Shown here: positions 1 through 8,760 of the stretch, piece by piece
Layout: each line of letters starts with the position of its first letter
Position numbering within the stretch: the first letter of the stretch is position 1
Assembly: GCF_910588665.1 (NCBI RefSeq)
Contig: NZ_CAJUPR010000006.1
Location: forward strand, 62,001-126,000
DNA length: 64,000 nt
Direction of reading: 5' to 3'
Source of the DNA: an uncultured Brachyspira sp.
Lineage (GTDB): Bacteria > Spirochaetota > Brachyspiria > Brachyspirales > Brachyspiraceae
Program-made: the position numbers and the translations under genes
Notes under the pieces: generated by a model
What the model was told of the DNA's origin: nothing
Database searches by the model: none
What the model saw: only the letters and a program-made list of their open reading frames with translations

Positions 1-119
1 ATCATAAACTGACTATACATAATATTATTATACTGCACAGTAAATAGTATACCAATAAACATTAAAGCGCTTGATAATATCAAAATAAGAAGCGAGTTAT
101 AAAATATATTCTTAATCAT
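1..119 (-). CDS. Sensor histidine kinase, N-terminal fragment (cut by window edge)
   Basis: The ATG lies 15 bp after the stop of the response-regulator gene on the same strand. The visible 39 residues begin MIKNIFYNSLLILILSSALM and form one hydrophobic membrane segment, as in the N-terminus of PhoR-type kinases. The catalytic part lies outside the window, so kinase identity rests on the position directly downstream of an OmpR-type regulator plus the membrane segment. It could instead be another small membrane protein. Confidence 0.55.
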   Translation of the reverse strand, partial: MIKNIFYNSLLILILSSALMFIGILFTVQYNNIMYSQFM

Positions 120-134
120 ATTTTAATACATTTA

Positions 135-818
135 TTATGCATCTGTTAATTTATATCCCATTCCTCTGACAGTGATAATATTTTCTTTAGTTAAATCAAG
201 TTTCTGTCTGATGGATTTTATATGCATATCAATAGTCCTTGTTTCTATTGCATGCTCACCCCCCCATACCTCTCCAAGCATAGTTTCTCTTTCAACCACA
301 TTATTTACATTTTCCATTAAAAGTTTAAGCAAATCAAATTCTTTCTGCGTTAAAACAACCTGCCTTTCTCCAACAAATACATTTCTCTTTTTAACTACAA
401 GTTTTATATCTCCGAAAGTAAGCTCTTCCGTATCTAATCTCGCATCTTTTTTTCTTAAATTAGCTTTTATTCTTGCAAGAAGCTCAAGTACGGAAAAAGG
501 CTTAGGCATATAATCATCGGCGCCTAAATTTAACCCTGTAACAATATTTATTTCACTGGTTTTAGCGGTAAGCATTATAACTTTAATAGGAAGATGTGCA
601 TAATCCGTCCTTATAATTTTTAATATTTCAGTACCTTCTATATCTGGAAGCATTATATCTAAAAGCACCAAATTAGGAGTTTGTTTTTTAAGCGCCTCAA
701 GTATATCTCTGCCGTTTGAAAAACATTCTATAGTATATCCTGCCTCTTCAACTGTATATTTAATTAGATCCCTGATATTATTATCATCTTCCACTGAGTA
801 AATAAGTTCTTTATTCAT
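135..818 (-). CDS. OmpR/PhoB-type response regulator
   Basis: Two-component transcription regulator of 227 aa. The receiver domain spans residues 3-118, with acidic pocket D11/D12, phospho-acceptor D54 in LLDIMLPD, T84 and K106 in the KPF motif. A winged-helix DNA-binding domain follows at about 128-224, ending in the typical RGMGYKL. An in-frame TTG lies 15 nt further upstream, but the ATG at 818 starts exactly where family members start. The gene has its own strong promoter and is followed by a probable kinase gene, as in PhoB/PhoR pairs. The signal and target genes cannot be told from the sequence. Confidence 0.9.
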   Translation of the reverse strand: MNKELIYSVEDDNNIRDLIKYTVEEAGYTIECFSNGRDILEALKKQTPNLVLLDIMLPDIEGTEILKIIRTDYAHLPIKVIMLTAKTSEINIVTGLNLGADDYMPKPFSVLELLARIKANLRKKDARLDTEELTFGDIKLVVKKRNVFVGERQVVLTQKEFDLLKLLMENVNNVVERETMLGEVWGGEHAIETRTIDMHIKSIRQKLDLTKENIITVRGMGYKLTDA

Positions 819-875
819 AATAAACGCTGCCAAAAATAATATTTTTTGAAAAAATCAGATATTTTTATATTATTA

Positions 876-903
876 AGTATAATAAAAAATTAATTTTTGT
901 CAA
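876..903 (-). promoter_or_regulatory. Sigma-70 promoter for the response regulator
   Basis: On the minus strand, TTGACA (898-903) and TATACT (876-881) are separated by 16 bp. They lie about 60 bp upstream of the ATG at 818, in the region shared with the divergent DtxR-type gene. Confidence 0.7.
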
Positions 904-1002
904 AATTTTTTATTAATATTTAAAACTGTATAAAATTAATATAGAATAAAAATTATTAATATAAATATTGACTTATAATATTTTTATATTAAAATTATTT
1001 AT

Positions 1003-1425
1003 ATGAAACAAGAAATAACGCCTATTTTAGAAAATTATTTAGAAACTATCTACAATCTTGAAATGGAAAAAAATTCTAAAGAATCTATCAGAATAACAGA
1101 TATAGCAGATGTAGCGGGACGCTCTAAAGCAAGCGTTAATACGGCAATTAAAACATTATCAAAATTAGGGCATATTAAGCACGAACATTACGGGGATATA
1201 GAACTTACAAATTCTGGAAGAGCCATAGGCAAGGATATTGCGGAAAGACATGCAATATTCTATTATTTTCTGACTAAAGTATTAAATATAGATGAGAAAA
1301 TAGCGGATAAAGAAGCCTGTCTGATAGAACATGCTATGAGTAAGGATACCGTATATAAGTTTAAAGAATTTCTCTGCGGATACTGTAAAAAAGAAAATAT
1401 ATTTAATAATTCTAAAAAAAATTAA
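1003..1425 (+). CDS. DtxR/MntR-family metal-dependent transcriptional regulator
   Basis: Small DNA-binding regulator of 140 aa. An N-terminal winged helix (about 8-72) carries the family pattern YLETIYNL...RITDIAD...SVNTAIKTL...YGDIELT. A metal-binding/dimerisation part (about 75-128) contains RH at 82-83 and EACLIEH at 104-110, which line up with the metal ligands of DtxR/IdeR/MntR. There is no C-terminal SH3-like domain, so it is the short MntR/TroR-like form. The family represses iron or manganese genes when the metal is bound; which metal is used here is not visible. It is transcribed away from the two-component genes, and no metal transporter lies in the window. Confidence 0.85.
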   Translation: MKQEITPILENYLETIYNLEMEKNSKESIRITDIADVAGRSKASVNTAIKTLSKLGHIKHEHYGDIELTNSGRAIGKDIAERHAIFYYFLTKVLNIDEKIADKEACLIEHAMSKDTVYKFKEFLCGYCKKENIFNNSKKN

Positions 1426-1433
1426 AAAAACTT

Positions 1434-2672
1434 TTATATCATCTCATTTTCTATCATTTGCTCAAAACTCTGTTTTCTCCGTATAATATAATGTCTGTCT
1501 TTATCTACCATAACCTGCGCTATTAAAGGTCTGGAATTATAATTACTTGACATACTAAATCCGTAAGCTCCCGCATCAAGCAAGGCAACATAATCTCCCT
1601 CATGAAGTACAAAGCATTCTCTATTATAGGCAAAAAAATCCGAACTTTCGCATATAGGTCCTACAAAATCATAATAGGCTTTATATTCATTTTTTACCAA
1701 AGGATATATTTCATTATAAGCGTCGTACATAGCAACTCTCAAATAATCATTCATACCCCCGTCAAGAACGGCATATTTTTTTCCGAACTCTTCTTTAATG
1801 TATTCAACTCTCATTATTAAAGCTCCCGATTCGGCTACAAAATATCTTCCGGGCTCTGCTGTTACTTTGAGATTCATATCTTTTAATAAACTAATGCTTT
1901 CTTTTTTAAAATTTTCAAAATCAAATCCTAAACTGTTTTTATTATATCTTACTCCGTAGCCTCCTCCTATATCGATATTTGTAATATTAAATCCTATTTC
2001 TCTAATTTCATTAATAAAATCTTTCATCACTGAAATAGCCTTATAAAAAGGCTCAGAATCTGTAATTTGAGATCCTATATGCATTGACAGAGATTCTATT
2101 TCTATATTATATAAAGACTTTAATAAATCAGAGTTTTCTTTTATTTTTTGAATGCTTATGCCGAATTTATTCCCATGAACTCCTGTAGTTATTTTTTTAT
2201 GTGTATGCGCATCAATATTCGGATTAACTCTTACAGAACATTTTACTTTCTTTTTTAATTCTTTTGCTGCATTGTTTATTCTCAAAGCTTCTGAAACAGA
2301 TTCTATATTAAAGCGTCTTATATTAAGTTCTATTGACTTTCTTATCTCTTCTTCGGTTTTGCATATTCCAGAAAAAACTATATCAGAAGCCTTTCCCCCA
2401 GCCTTTATATATTTTAAGCTCTCTCCTATAGATACAACATCAGCCCCGATACCCTCATCTGCCATAAGTTTCAGTATTGATAAATTATTCTCAGCCTTAA
2501 CAGCATAAACTATAAAAATATCTTCCAAAGAAGAAAACACATCTTTAAAAAACCGTATTTTATTTAAAATATCATTCTTAGAATAAATATAAAAAGGACT
2601 TCCGTAAGTTTCCGCAATTTCCCTAACAGCAACATCTTCGCACATTAATATATTATCTTTATATGAAATCAT
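1434..2672 (-). CDS. lysA: Diaminopimelate decarboxylase
   Basis: PLP enzyme of fold type III that converts meso-diaminopimelate to lysine, the last step of lysine synthesis. The protein has 412 aa, the usual length. The PLP lysine is K59 in YAVKAENN. HIGSQ (198-202) and GGGYG (236-240) hold the phosphate, EPGRYFVAESG (273-283) follows, and the active-site cysteine is C341 in GPICESSDFF. It is convergent with the DtxR-type gene, only 8 bp apart, and stands alone without other lysine genes. The upstream gap holds no clear promoter that I can fix. Confidence 0.95.
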   Translation of the reverse strand: MISYKDNILMCEDVAVREIAETYGSPFYIYSKNDILNKIRFFKDVFSSLEDIFIVYAVKAENNLSILKLMADEGIGADVVSIGESLKYIKAGGKASDIVFSGICKTEEEIRKSIELNIRRFNIESVSEALRINNAAKELKKKVKCSVRVNPNIDAHTHKKITTGVHGNKFGISIQKIKENSDLLKSLYNIEIESLSMHIGSQITDSEPFYKAISVMKDFINEIREIGFNITNIDIGGGYGVRYNKNSLGFDFENFKKESISLLKDMNLKVTAEPGRYFVAESGALIMRVEYIKEEFGKKYAVLDGGMNDYLRVAMYDAYNEIYPLVKNEYKAYYDFVGPICESSDFFAYNRECFVLHEGDYVALLDAGAYGFSMSSNYNSRPLIAQVMVDKDRHYIIRRKQSFEQMIENEMI

Positions 2673-3174
2673 TATAAAATATTCTCCTAATTTTTTTAAT
2701 TATATAATTATTTTTTCTTATAAATTGACATTTCTAATACAGAAACAATTATCTTATTACCATACGCTTTATTATTTCTTATTATAAATATAATTATACA
2801 TCAATATTATAACAAATCAATAAGTTATGTACAAAAACATTTTAAAAATTATATATTTTTTAGTATTAAACAGATAATAATATTCAATAAAAAAATATTA
2901 AATCGAAAAAAACACTTATATAAGATATATAAAATATTTATATAAAACAATAATAATTAACTAAATTTTTACATATATAATAAAAATATATCTAAAAAAT
3001 TTTATCTTTTTTAATATTTTATACTTAAAAATTTAATAAAAAATGCTTTATTAAATTTGAAATAAAATATATGTAACTTTAATATACAAATTATATTCAA
3101 TACTCTTGAAATTATAAATAATATTACTTATAATTAGTATAAATAAAAATAATTAAGAATAAGAAAAGAAAAAT
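2673..3174. other. AT-rich intergenic gap of about 500 bp
   Basis: This gap between two divergent genes (lysA and the HTH-GTPase gene) is extremely AT-rich. I see no ORF with coding character, no strong hairpin and no repeat. The only supported element is the promoter at 3106-3134. The length is unusual for this compact region and may reflect an insertion point or a decayed gene. Confidence 0.6.
3106..3134 (+). promoter_or_regulatory. Sigma-70 promoter for the HTH-GTPase gene
   Basis: TTGAAA (3106-3111) and a perfect TATAAT (3129-3134) are spaced 17 bp. The start codon is 41 bp downstream of the -10 box, and only a weak purine-rich ribosome site lies before the ATG at 3175. Confidence 0.65.
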
Positions 3175-4758
3175 ATGATTGATTTTAATTTAAAAGACAT
3201 TAGAGAAAAAATTTTAAAGCTGACACAAAGCCAATTTGCAAAAATGCTGGGCGTGCGTCAGGATTATATTTCAAGACTGGAGAGAAATGCCAATAATATA
3301 ACGCTTGATTTATTAGATAAGCTTGCGGAAAATACAGGACTTACTATTGACGAATTAACAAAATACAAGAAAAATTCATTTGAAAATGAAACGCCTTATC
3401 TTTATGAAAACCTTATTAATATTCAGGCTGTAACAGATAAAATTAATGAAGAAATAAACACTATTGATAAAAAAAACAGTGAAAAAATAATTGAAATAGC
3501 ATCTGATATATATAATAAAATCAATGAAACTTTTAATATTATTGTCTATGGAAGATACAGTTCAGGAAAAACATCATTTATTAATGCAATATTTGATAAA
3601 AATATAGATACCAATCCCTACACTGAAGAAGCAAGCAATGATGAATATTATCTTCAAGATGATTCCGATTTATTCAGAATTATTGAATACAAAGAAAATA
3701 TTCTTAATACTAGAAAATATAATAATCAGAATATGTTTATTTATATGTGCGATATAAATGCATTTTCTCAGGAAGATATTACAAATATAAATGCTCTTTC
3801 AAATTTTATAGATGATTTCAACAATATATTTATAATATTTTCAAAAGCTAATATTTTTGATGAAAATGAATTGGAAAGCGTTATTAATAAAAAATTTAAT
3901 ATATTGCAGAATTTTATAGAATCGTCTTGCAATATTAAAAAAATTGATTATTCTCATTTAAGAAAAAGATTCTTTCCTTTCTCCATTAACAATACTAATT
4001 TGGTTAAAGATATAAAAGAAGATTTTGCCCAAAATATAAAATATGCCTATTACAGCAGAATACTGACAAATATTAATTTCATAACGGAAATAATCAATAG
4101 TAAAAATGAATTCCAAGAAAATGACAAACTGGACATAAATATAAATAAAATAAAAATAGCTGCTAAAGAACAATTCAATGAAATATATATAAATACTTTA
4201 AATATAGATAATATAATTAAGGCTATTGACGATAACAATGTATATAGAAAAAAAGATGATATAAAAGTATTATGCAACAGCATTAATTTAAAGCTTGATA
4301 CCCAGGTTTACAATATGCTTGCAATAACTAAAGATGATTTTAATAATAAAGACAATAATAAAATTAAAAGCAATATTGTAAATGTTTCGCTTGGAATTAT
4401 ACCTAAATTCAATTTACTAAAAAACAGCGGAATGAAAATAATAAATCTTATAGGAGTATCATTATCATTCCTTCCAAGCGTAGTATTTATATTATCAGGA
4501 TTTATGTCGTTTTCAGGAAATTGGAAAAAAACTCTTTCTAAAAAAGTTATAAAAGCTTATGAAGAAGAAAATACAGTATCAAAATACAATAAAACTATAG
4601 ATGAATATTTTAATAATTATCTGGCAAATATAAAAGATATAAATATAAAAACAGAAAAAACATTAAAATACTATCAAGATGCTAAGTTCTATAAAAATAT
4701 AAAAACTATATTAAATAATTTTTACAATTTTATAGAAAATGAAAGAAATAAAATATAA
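3175..4758 (+). CDS. XRE helix-turn-helix fused to a dynamin-like GTPase with a membrane segment
   Basis: A 527-aa protein with an unusual domain order. Residues 5-64 are a Cro/C1-type helix-turn-helix (TQSQFAKMLGVRQDYISRLE). Residues 120-290 form a P-loop GTPase-like domain with Walker A GRYSSGKTS at 126-134, the GxxSSGK(S/T) style of dynamin-like and septin-type GTPases. A possible G4 element, SKAN, is at 223-226, but no DxxG switch motif is evident. A long helical part follows, then a hydrophobic segment at about 422-448 and a charged coiled tail, resembling the paddle and stalk of bacterial dynamins. It stands alone with its own promoter. Function is unknown: membrane stress, lysogeny-type control or defence are all possible. 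The domain call is firm for HTH and Walker A and moderate for dynamin-like. Confidence 0.75.
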   Translation: MIDFNLKDIREKILKLTQSQFAKMLGVRQDYISRLERNANNITLDLLDKLAENTGLTIDELTKYKKNSFENETPYLYENLINIQAVTDKINEEINTIDKKNSEKIIEIASDIYNKINETFNIIVYGRYSSGKTSFINAIFDKNIDTNPYTEEASNDEYYLQDDSDLFRIIEYKENILNTRKYNNQNMFIYMCDINAFSQEDITNINALSNFIDDFNNIFIIFSKANIFDENELESVINKKFNILQNFIESSCNIKKIDYSHLRKRFFPFSINNTNLVKDIKEDFAQNIKYAYYSRILTNINFITEIINSKNEFQENDKLDININKIKIAAKEQFNEIYINTLNIDNIIKAIDDNNVYRKKDDIKVLCNSINLKLDTQVYNMLAITKDDFNNKDNNKIKSNIVNVSLGIIPKFNLLKNSGMKIINLIGVSLSFLPSVVFILSGFMSFSGNWKKTLSKKVIKAYEEENTVSKYNKTIDEYFNNYLANIKDINIKTEKTLKYYQDAKFYKNIKTILNNFYNFIENERNKI

Positions 4759-4790
4759 TTTATCATTATAAAAATATATACTATATTCTA

Positions 4791-5405
4791 TCAGCCGTTT
4801 GTATTATTAGTATAAAATGTCCAAGTATTATCAGGAAGCTGATAATAAGAATTATTTATTAATTTTTGTATATTTCTTCTATATAAAGCAGTTTCAACTT
4901 CTTTTATATTAGCCATACTAAGTTTAGGATCTGAAAGTATTAAATATTCTGCTATAGTTCTTCTATCAGTGTTTTCTTTATTAATTATTTCTCTTATATA
5001 CTTTATTCTCTCTTCGCTGTATGCCGTTTTAGGATTGGAGACATCAAAAGCTATATAAGATAAATACCCTCCGTTATTCTCTCCTATATAATAATTAGTT
5101 TTATAAAGATTGATTTCATCTTGATTAAACATACTTCTTATTAAAGCTTCTTTATATCCCTGAGCAAGTTCATCTGAAACATTTGTGCTTACCATAATGA
5201 GATTTAAATCATCTTCACCCGACAATGTGGATATTTGATATGCACTTTCATCTATTTGCCTGTACCTTCCCAAAACCTGTGCTTCTATAAGCGTCTTTCC
5301 TCCAAGCACACGCATTTCAGGCTCCTGAACCAATACAAGTTTTGAGCAGCTTTCCGAAAATACTGCTGTAATCAATAAAATAAATATAATATAATAAAAC
5401 TTCAT
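4791..5405 (-). CDS. Putative lipoprotein, YdbL/DUF1318-like
   Basis: Secreted lipoprotein of 204 aa with a hydrophobic signal and a loose spirochaetal lipobox ending in C20 (FSESC). The stretch GGKTLIEAQVLGRYRQIDESAYQI (35-58) resembles the start of DUF1318 proteins as I remember them from spirochaetes. The rest is a helical repeat-like region (LSMANIKEVETALYRRNIQKLI). It lies 25 bp downstream of the AsmA-like gene and is surely co-transcribed. In E. coli, ydbH-ynbE-ydbL pairs an AsmA-like bridge protein with a small lipoprotein and a DUF1318 protein, which supports a role in envelope lipid transport. The family match is by eye and moderate. Confidence 0.6.
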   Translation of the reverse strand: MKFYYIIFILLITAVFSESCSKLVLVQEPEMRVLGGKTLIEAQVLGRYRQIDESAYQISTLSGEDDLNLIMVSTNVSDELAQGYKEALIRSMFNQDEINLYKTNYYIGENNGGYLSYIAFDVSNPKTAYSEERIKYIREIINKENTDRRTIAEYLILSDPKLSMANIKEVETALYRRNIQKLINNSYYQLPDNTWTFYTNNTNG

Positions 5406-5430
5406 AAAATTATCTCCGTATATATAAACA

Positions 5431-8400
5431 TTATTTTATTCCCTCTAAATATGACACCACATCTGAAAAAGGCATAGGTTCAAGTCCGAATTTATCGCCT
5501 TCAAAAGCCACAAGCTGCTGTTTCTGCTGATTAGGCTTATCCAAATTCTGATCTCTGAAATAGAATGTTGTAAATACTTTATTTGCAGATATGCTGAACT
5601 CTACGGAATTAGGATCATACCCGAAACGCACTATATTTTCAACTGCAGATATACCTGGGTTAATAGGTTTTATCATCTCTATTAAAAACTTAGAAAACTC
5701 TGTAGACATCTTGCTTATTCCTACAAAAAATGTAGCAGGCTTTATATTATTCAAAGGACTTATACCAATGCCTGCAATATCAGCTGTGAGATTAACCAAT
5801 AATTTTTCATCATTTATTTTTTCTCTGTTTTCAGGCGCAAGCAGATATTTAAAATTTATATCGCTTGCCAAAGCTCTTATATCATACTTTATAGTGCTGG
5901 CATTGAAGCTTCCCAAATCCACATTAAGCCAAGGCAAATGTATAGCTCCTCTTCTAGGCGCCGTATTATTCGATATGGAAGCTAAAAATAAATTATCGTC
6001 AAATTTTTCTCCGCCTATATAAAGAGATGATTTTAAATCCTGAATAGTTAATCCATGACCTTGAACTTTAACAGAAGAAGAAAAATCCATTATTCTTATG
6101 CTGTCATCTATAAAAGGAGGAATTTTTAAATATACTCTTAATTGTTCAAAAAATATATTAGGAACCTGAGCAATGAGAGGAGTATATCTGGCAGCAGTTG
6201 ATGAAGCTTCATTTTTTGTTGGGGTTAAATCAAAACGATAATCTATATTGGAAGTAAGCCCTTTTAATAATATAGACATTTTATCAGGAGAATCCATATT
6301 GGCGGAGAATTTATCGGTTTTGAAAACCCCGTCAGCAATATTATTTTTTAAATTACCGTTTACATTAAACAATCCGCCTATCTCTATTCCAAAAGGCAGA
6401 TACAAAGTATCCGTATCCAAGCCTAATTCATAATTTAAATCTGCATTTTTTATTATAGGCGTAAAATATCCGTTCAAATACACTTTTAATTTATTAGCGG
6501 GACTTTGTAAGCTAAACTCTCTTATATCAGCATATAAATTATTTCCGAAATTAATATCAGCATCAATTTTCATAGCCACATCTTGAAGCTTATATTGTTT
6601 TTCTGTTACATAAAATGTACTGAAATTAGTGACAGATGCAAATGTATCTTCTAAAGATAAATTATATCCCAAAGCGCTTGTAATCTTTATATCATCTTCA
6701 AAAGGCAGACTCTCTAAAGCTTCGGCAAACTTGTCGGAAAGCCAATTTTTCATTGAATAAGGAGCTATTCTGAATGAAGTTATATTAATAAATCCTTTTT
6801 TTAATCCCATACCCTCTAAATCAAGATTGGATCTGAAATTAAGAAAGTTATCTAAATCTAAATTAAACTCGGATACTTTTATATTCTGAGTAAGCAAATC
6901 AGCATTTGCAAGAATATTCAATTCAGCATCAGCTGAAGAGGATACCTCTCCATTCAAATTATAAGAAAAATTATTTATTATGCCTTTAATAGATGCATTT
7001 ATATTATTTATCATTTCTCCGAAAATATTAACATCTAAATTTAATGCTCCTCTGGCTAAACCTCCTGAAAAAACTGCTATAGGAAGAGATTTTATATTTA
7101 TATTTAAATCCGTAGGCTCATCAAATTTCAAGGCGCCATTTAAAGTTATATCGGAATTAATATATTTTGCAGATATATTATCAATATAAAGAACGGTATC
7201 GCTCTTTATATTAGGATCATTGACGGCGGAAGGAACTGCCAAAGCTCCTTTTAAAGATGATAAGAGTCTTAAAGATATATCCGTATTATTAACTCTATAT
7301 ATTTTTAAAGCTGTTACTCTGTCAATAGTAGTTTTATGCTCTAATTTTATATCCTCTCTTGAAATATTATCAGCATTAAGCAAGAATAATATTTTTGTTT
7401 CTGAGCTTAGATTATTTACGGCTATAGTGTCACCCATAGCAAAATTTATTTTATCTAATGATATATTAATATTATTAGTCATATTATTTATAGTACCGCC
7501 GCTTTTTTCAGCATAAGCATTAATCATTCCTCCCATATTAATACCCAGAGAAGGGACAATCATAGGAACTAATTTATTTATTTTATTTAAATCCAGCTTA
7601 GCATAAAGCGTATCTAAGCCTAATTCTATATTGCCTCCTAATATATTATTTGCCGATGCTATTACTTTTAATATTTCATCATTTAAAAGCTCCGATGATA
7701 AATTATCTATATATAAGCTTTGATTTTTTATATTATATCTTGCAAGCAGATGAACGGCAGTCTGCATATTATCATATTTTATTCCATTATAGCTAAAATC
7801 GGGTTCATCTATTTCAAAATCAAATGTTATTAATATATCATCTTTTTTAGGATATGACACATCTAAATTAAATAAAGGATTATCATTAAATAAAATACTT
7901 CTGTCATTATAAGCTAATCCGCCTTTTATAAAACTTTTTAAATAAATATCTTTCAAAACCTCAGGCGCCCTTAATCCCATAACCTGAGACAGAGAAAATC
8001 TTTTGCTATGCAAATCCAAATGAATATTATAATTGCTTAAACTTGCAGCTAAGCCGTTATTCGGAATATTTGTTAAAAATGATTTGCTGTCCGCTTTGAA
8101 TGCTAAATTATTTATTCTTACATTTTCTATTTCAGCTTTTAATTTCAGAAAATCTAATTTAGAAATATCAAAAGGTTCTTTACTTATTTTAGGCTTTGAT
8201 GGAGGCATATCAGGAAGATTCCAATTTCCGCTTTCATCTGTAAACATATAAACATATAAATTATCAATAGTTAAATCTTTCACATGAAGCTTCAGAAAAA
8301 ACAGAGAAAAAACAGAGAATTTTAATCTGAAATTATCTATTTTTATATTCTCTTCATTATTGAAATCAGATGAATTATAAAGAGTAATATTGCTCATCTC

Positions 8401-8658
8401 TATTTTCGGAAATAATAATCCGTATTTAAAATCTCCTATTTCTAATCTCCTATTCATAGACGAATATGCGGTATTTTGAATAATATTTTTTACTCTTTCA
8501 TTATTAAAATATATTCTTGCGGCAGTTAAAGCCGTAATAAAAATAAAAAGAATTATAAAAAAAATATATATTTTTTTAAACTTCTTTTTTTTCTTATCTT
8601 CAGTATTTTCAGTTAATACTTCTGTTTTTTCTCTTTTCTTAAAAATTTTTTTAATCAT
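5431..8658 (-). CDS. AsmA/YdbH-like giant envelope protein
   Basis: A 1075-aa protein with a basic N-terminus and a single membrane anchor at about 30-47, followed by about 1000 residues of predicted beta-structure. The region after the anchor (RRLEIGDFKYGLLFPKIEMS) matches the AsmA N-terminal pattern, with repeating IxNLxxxL motifs as in AsmA, YhdP, TamB and YdbH. These proteins form long grooved bridges that carry phospholipids from the inner to the outer membrane; this fits a spirochaete with two membranes. The co-transcribed lipoprotein downstream resembles YdbL, which favours the YdbH subgroup. Exact subgroup assignment is inference. Confidence 0.75.
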   Translation of the reverse strand: MIKKIFKKREKTEVLTENTEDKKKKKFKKIYIFFIILFIFITALTAARIYFNNERVKNIIQNTAYSSMNRRLEIGDFKYGLLFPKIEMSNITLYNSSDFNNEENIKIDNFRLKFSVFSLFFLKLHVKDLTIDNLYVYMFTDESGNWNLPDMPPSKPKISKEPFDISKLDFLKLKAEIENVRINNLAFKADSKSFLTNIPNNGLAASLSNYNIHLDLHSKRFSLSQVMGLRAPEVLKDIYLKSFIKGGLAYNDRSILFNDNPLFNLDVSYPKKDDILITFDFEIDEPDFSYNGIKYDNMQTAVHLLARYNIKNQSLYIDNLSSELLNDEILKVIASANNILGGNIELGLDTLYAKLDLNKINKLVPMIVPSLGINMGGMINAYAEKSGGTINNMTNNINISLDKINFAMGDTIAVNNLSSETKILFLLNADNISREDIKLEHKTTIDRVTALKIYRVNNTDISLRLLSSLKGALAVPSAVNDPNIKSDTVLYIDNISAKYINSDITLNGALKFDEPTDLNINIKSLPIAVFSGGLARGALNLDVNIFGEMINNINASIKGIINNFSYNLNGEVSSSADAELNILANADLLTQNIKVSEFNLDLDNFLNFRSNLDLEGMGLKKGFINITSFRIAPYSMKNWLSDKFAEALESLPFEDDIKITSALGYNLSLEDTFASVTNFSTFYVTEKQYKLQDVAMKIDADINFGNNLYADIREFSLQSPANKLKVYLNGYFTPIIKNADLNYELGLDTDTLYLPFGIEIGGLFNVNGNLKNNIADGVFKTDKFSANMDSPDKMSILLKGLTSNIDYRFDLTPTKNEASSTAARYTPLIAQVPNIFFEQLRVYLKIPPFIDDSIRIMDFSSSVKVQGHGLTIQDLKSSLYIGGEKFDDNLFLASISNNTAPRRGAIHLPWLNVDLGSFNASTIKYDIRALASDINFKYLLAPENREKINDEKLLVNLTADIAGIGISPLNNIKPATFFVGISKMSTEFSKFLIEMIKPINPGISAVENIVRFGYDPNSVEFSISANKVFTTFYFRDQNLDKPNQQKQQLVAFEGDKFGLEPMPFSDVVSYLEGIK

Positions 8659-8730
8659 ACGGCATTTTTTATAAATAAGTTTTAAAATATAAAAACAGTA
8701 TATTGTAAAAAATATTCTTTATCAATATCT

Positions 8731-8756
8731 AAAAACAGCTGTTATAAATAACTGCT
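8731..8756 (-). terminator. Intrinsic terminator after the PPC lipoprotein gene
   Basis: On the minus strand a stem AGC-A-GTTA / TAAC-A-GCT with a 4-nt loop is followed by GTTTTT. It starts 5 bp after the stop codon of the gene at 8761. Confidence 0.6.
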
Positions 8757-8760
8757 ATTT

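Noticed and set aside
974..1002. Promoter for the DtxR-type gene
   Set aside because: TTGACT at 968-973 is good, but the only -10-like box lies 11 bp away, so the pair does not hold.
3958..4283. Hydrophobic minus-strand ORFs inside the HTH-GTPase gene
   Set aside because: They are antisense shadows of a Lys/Asn-rich coding sequence; apparent membrane segments come from complementing AAA/AAT codons.
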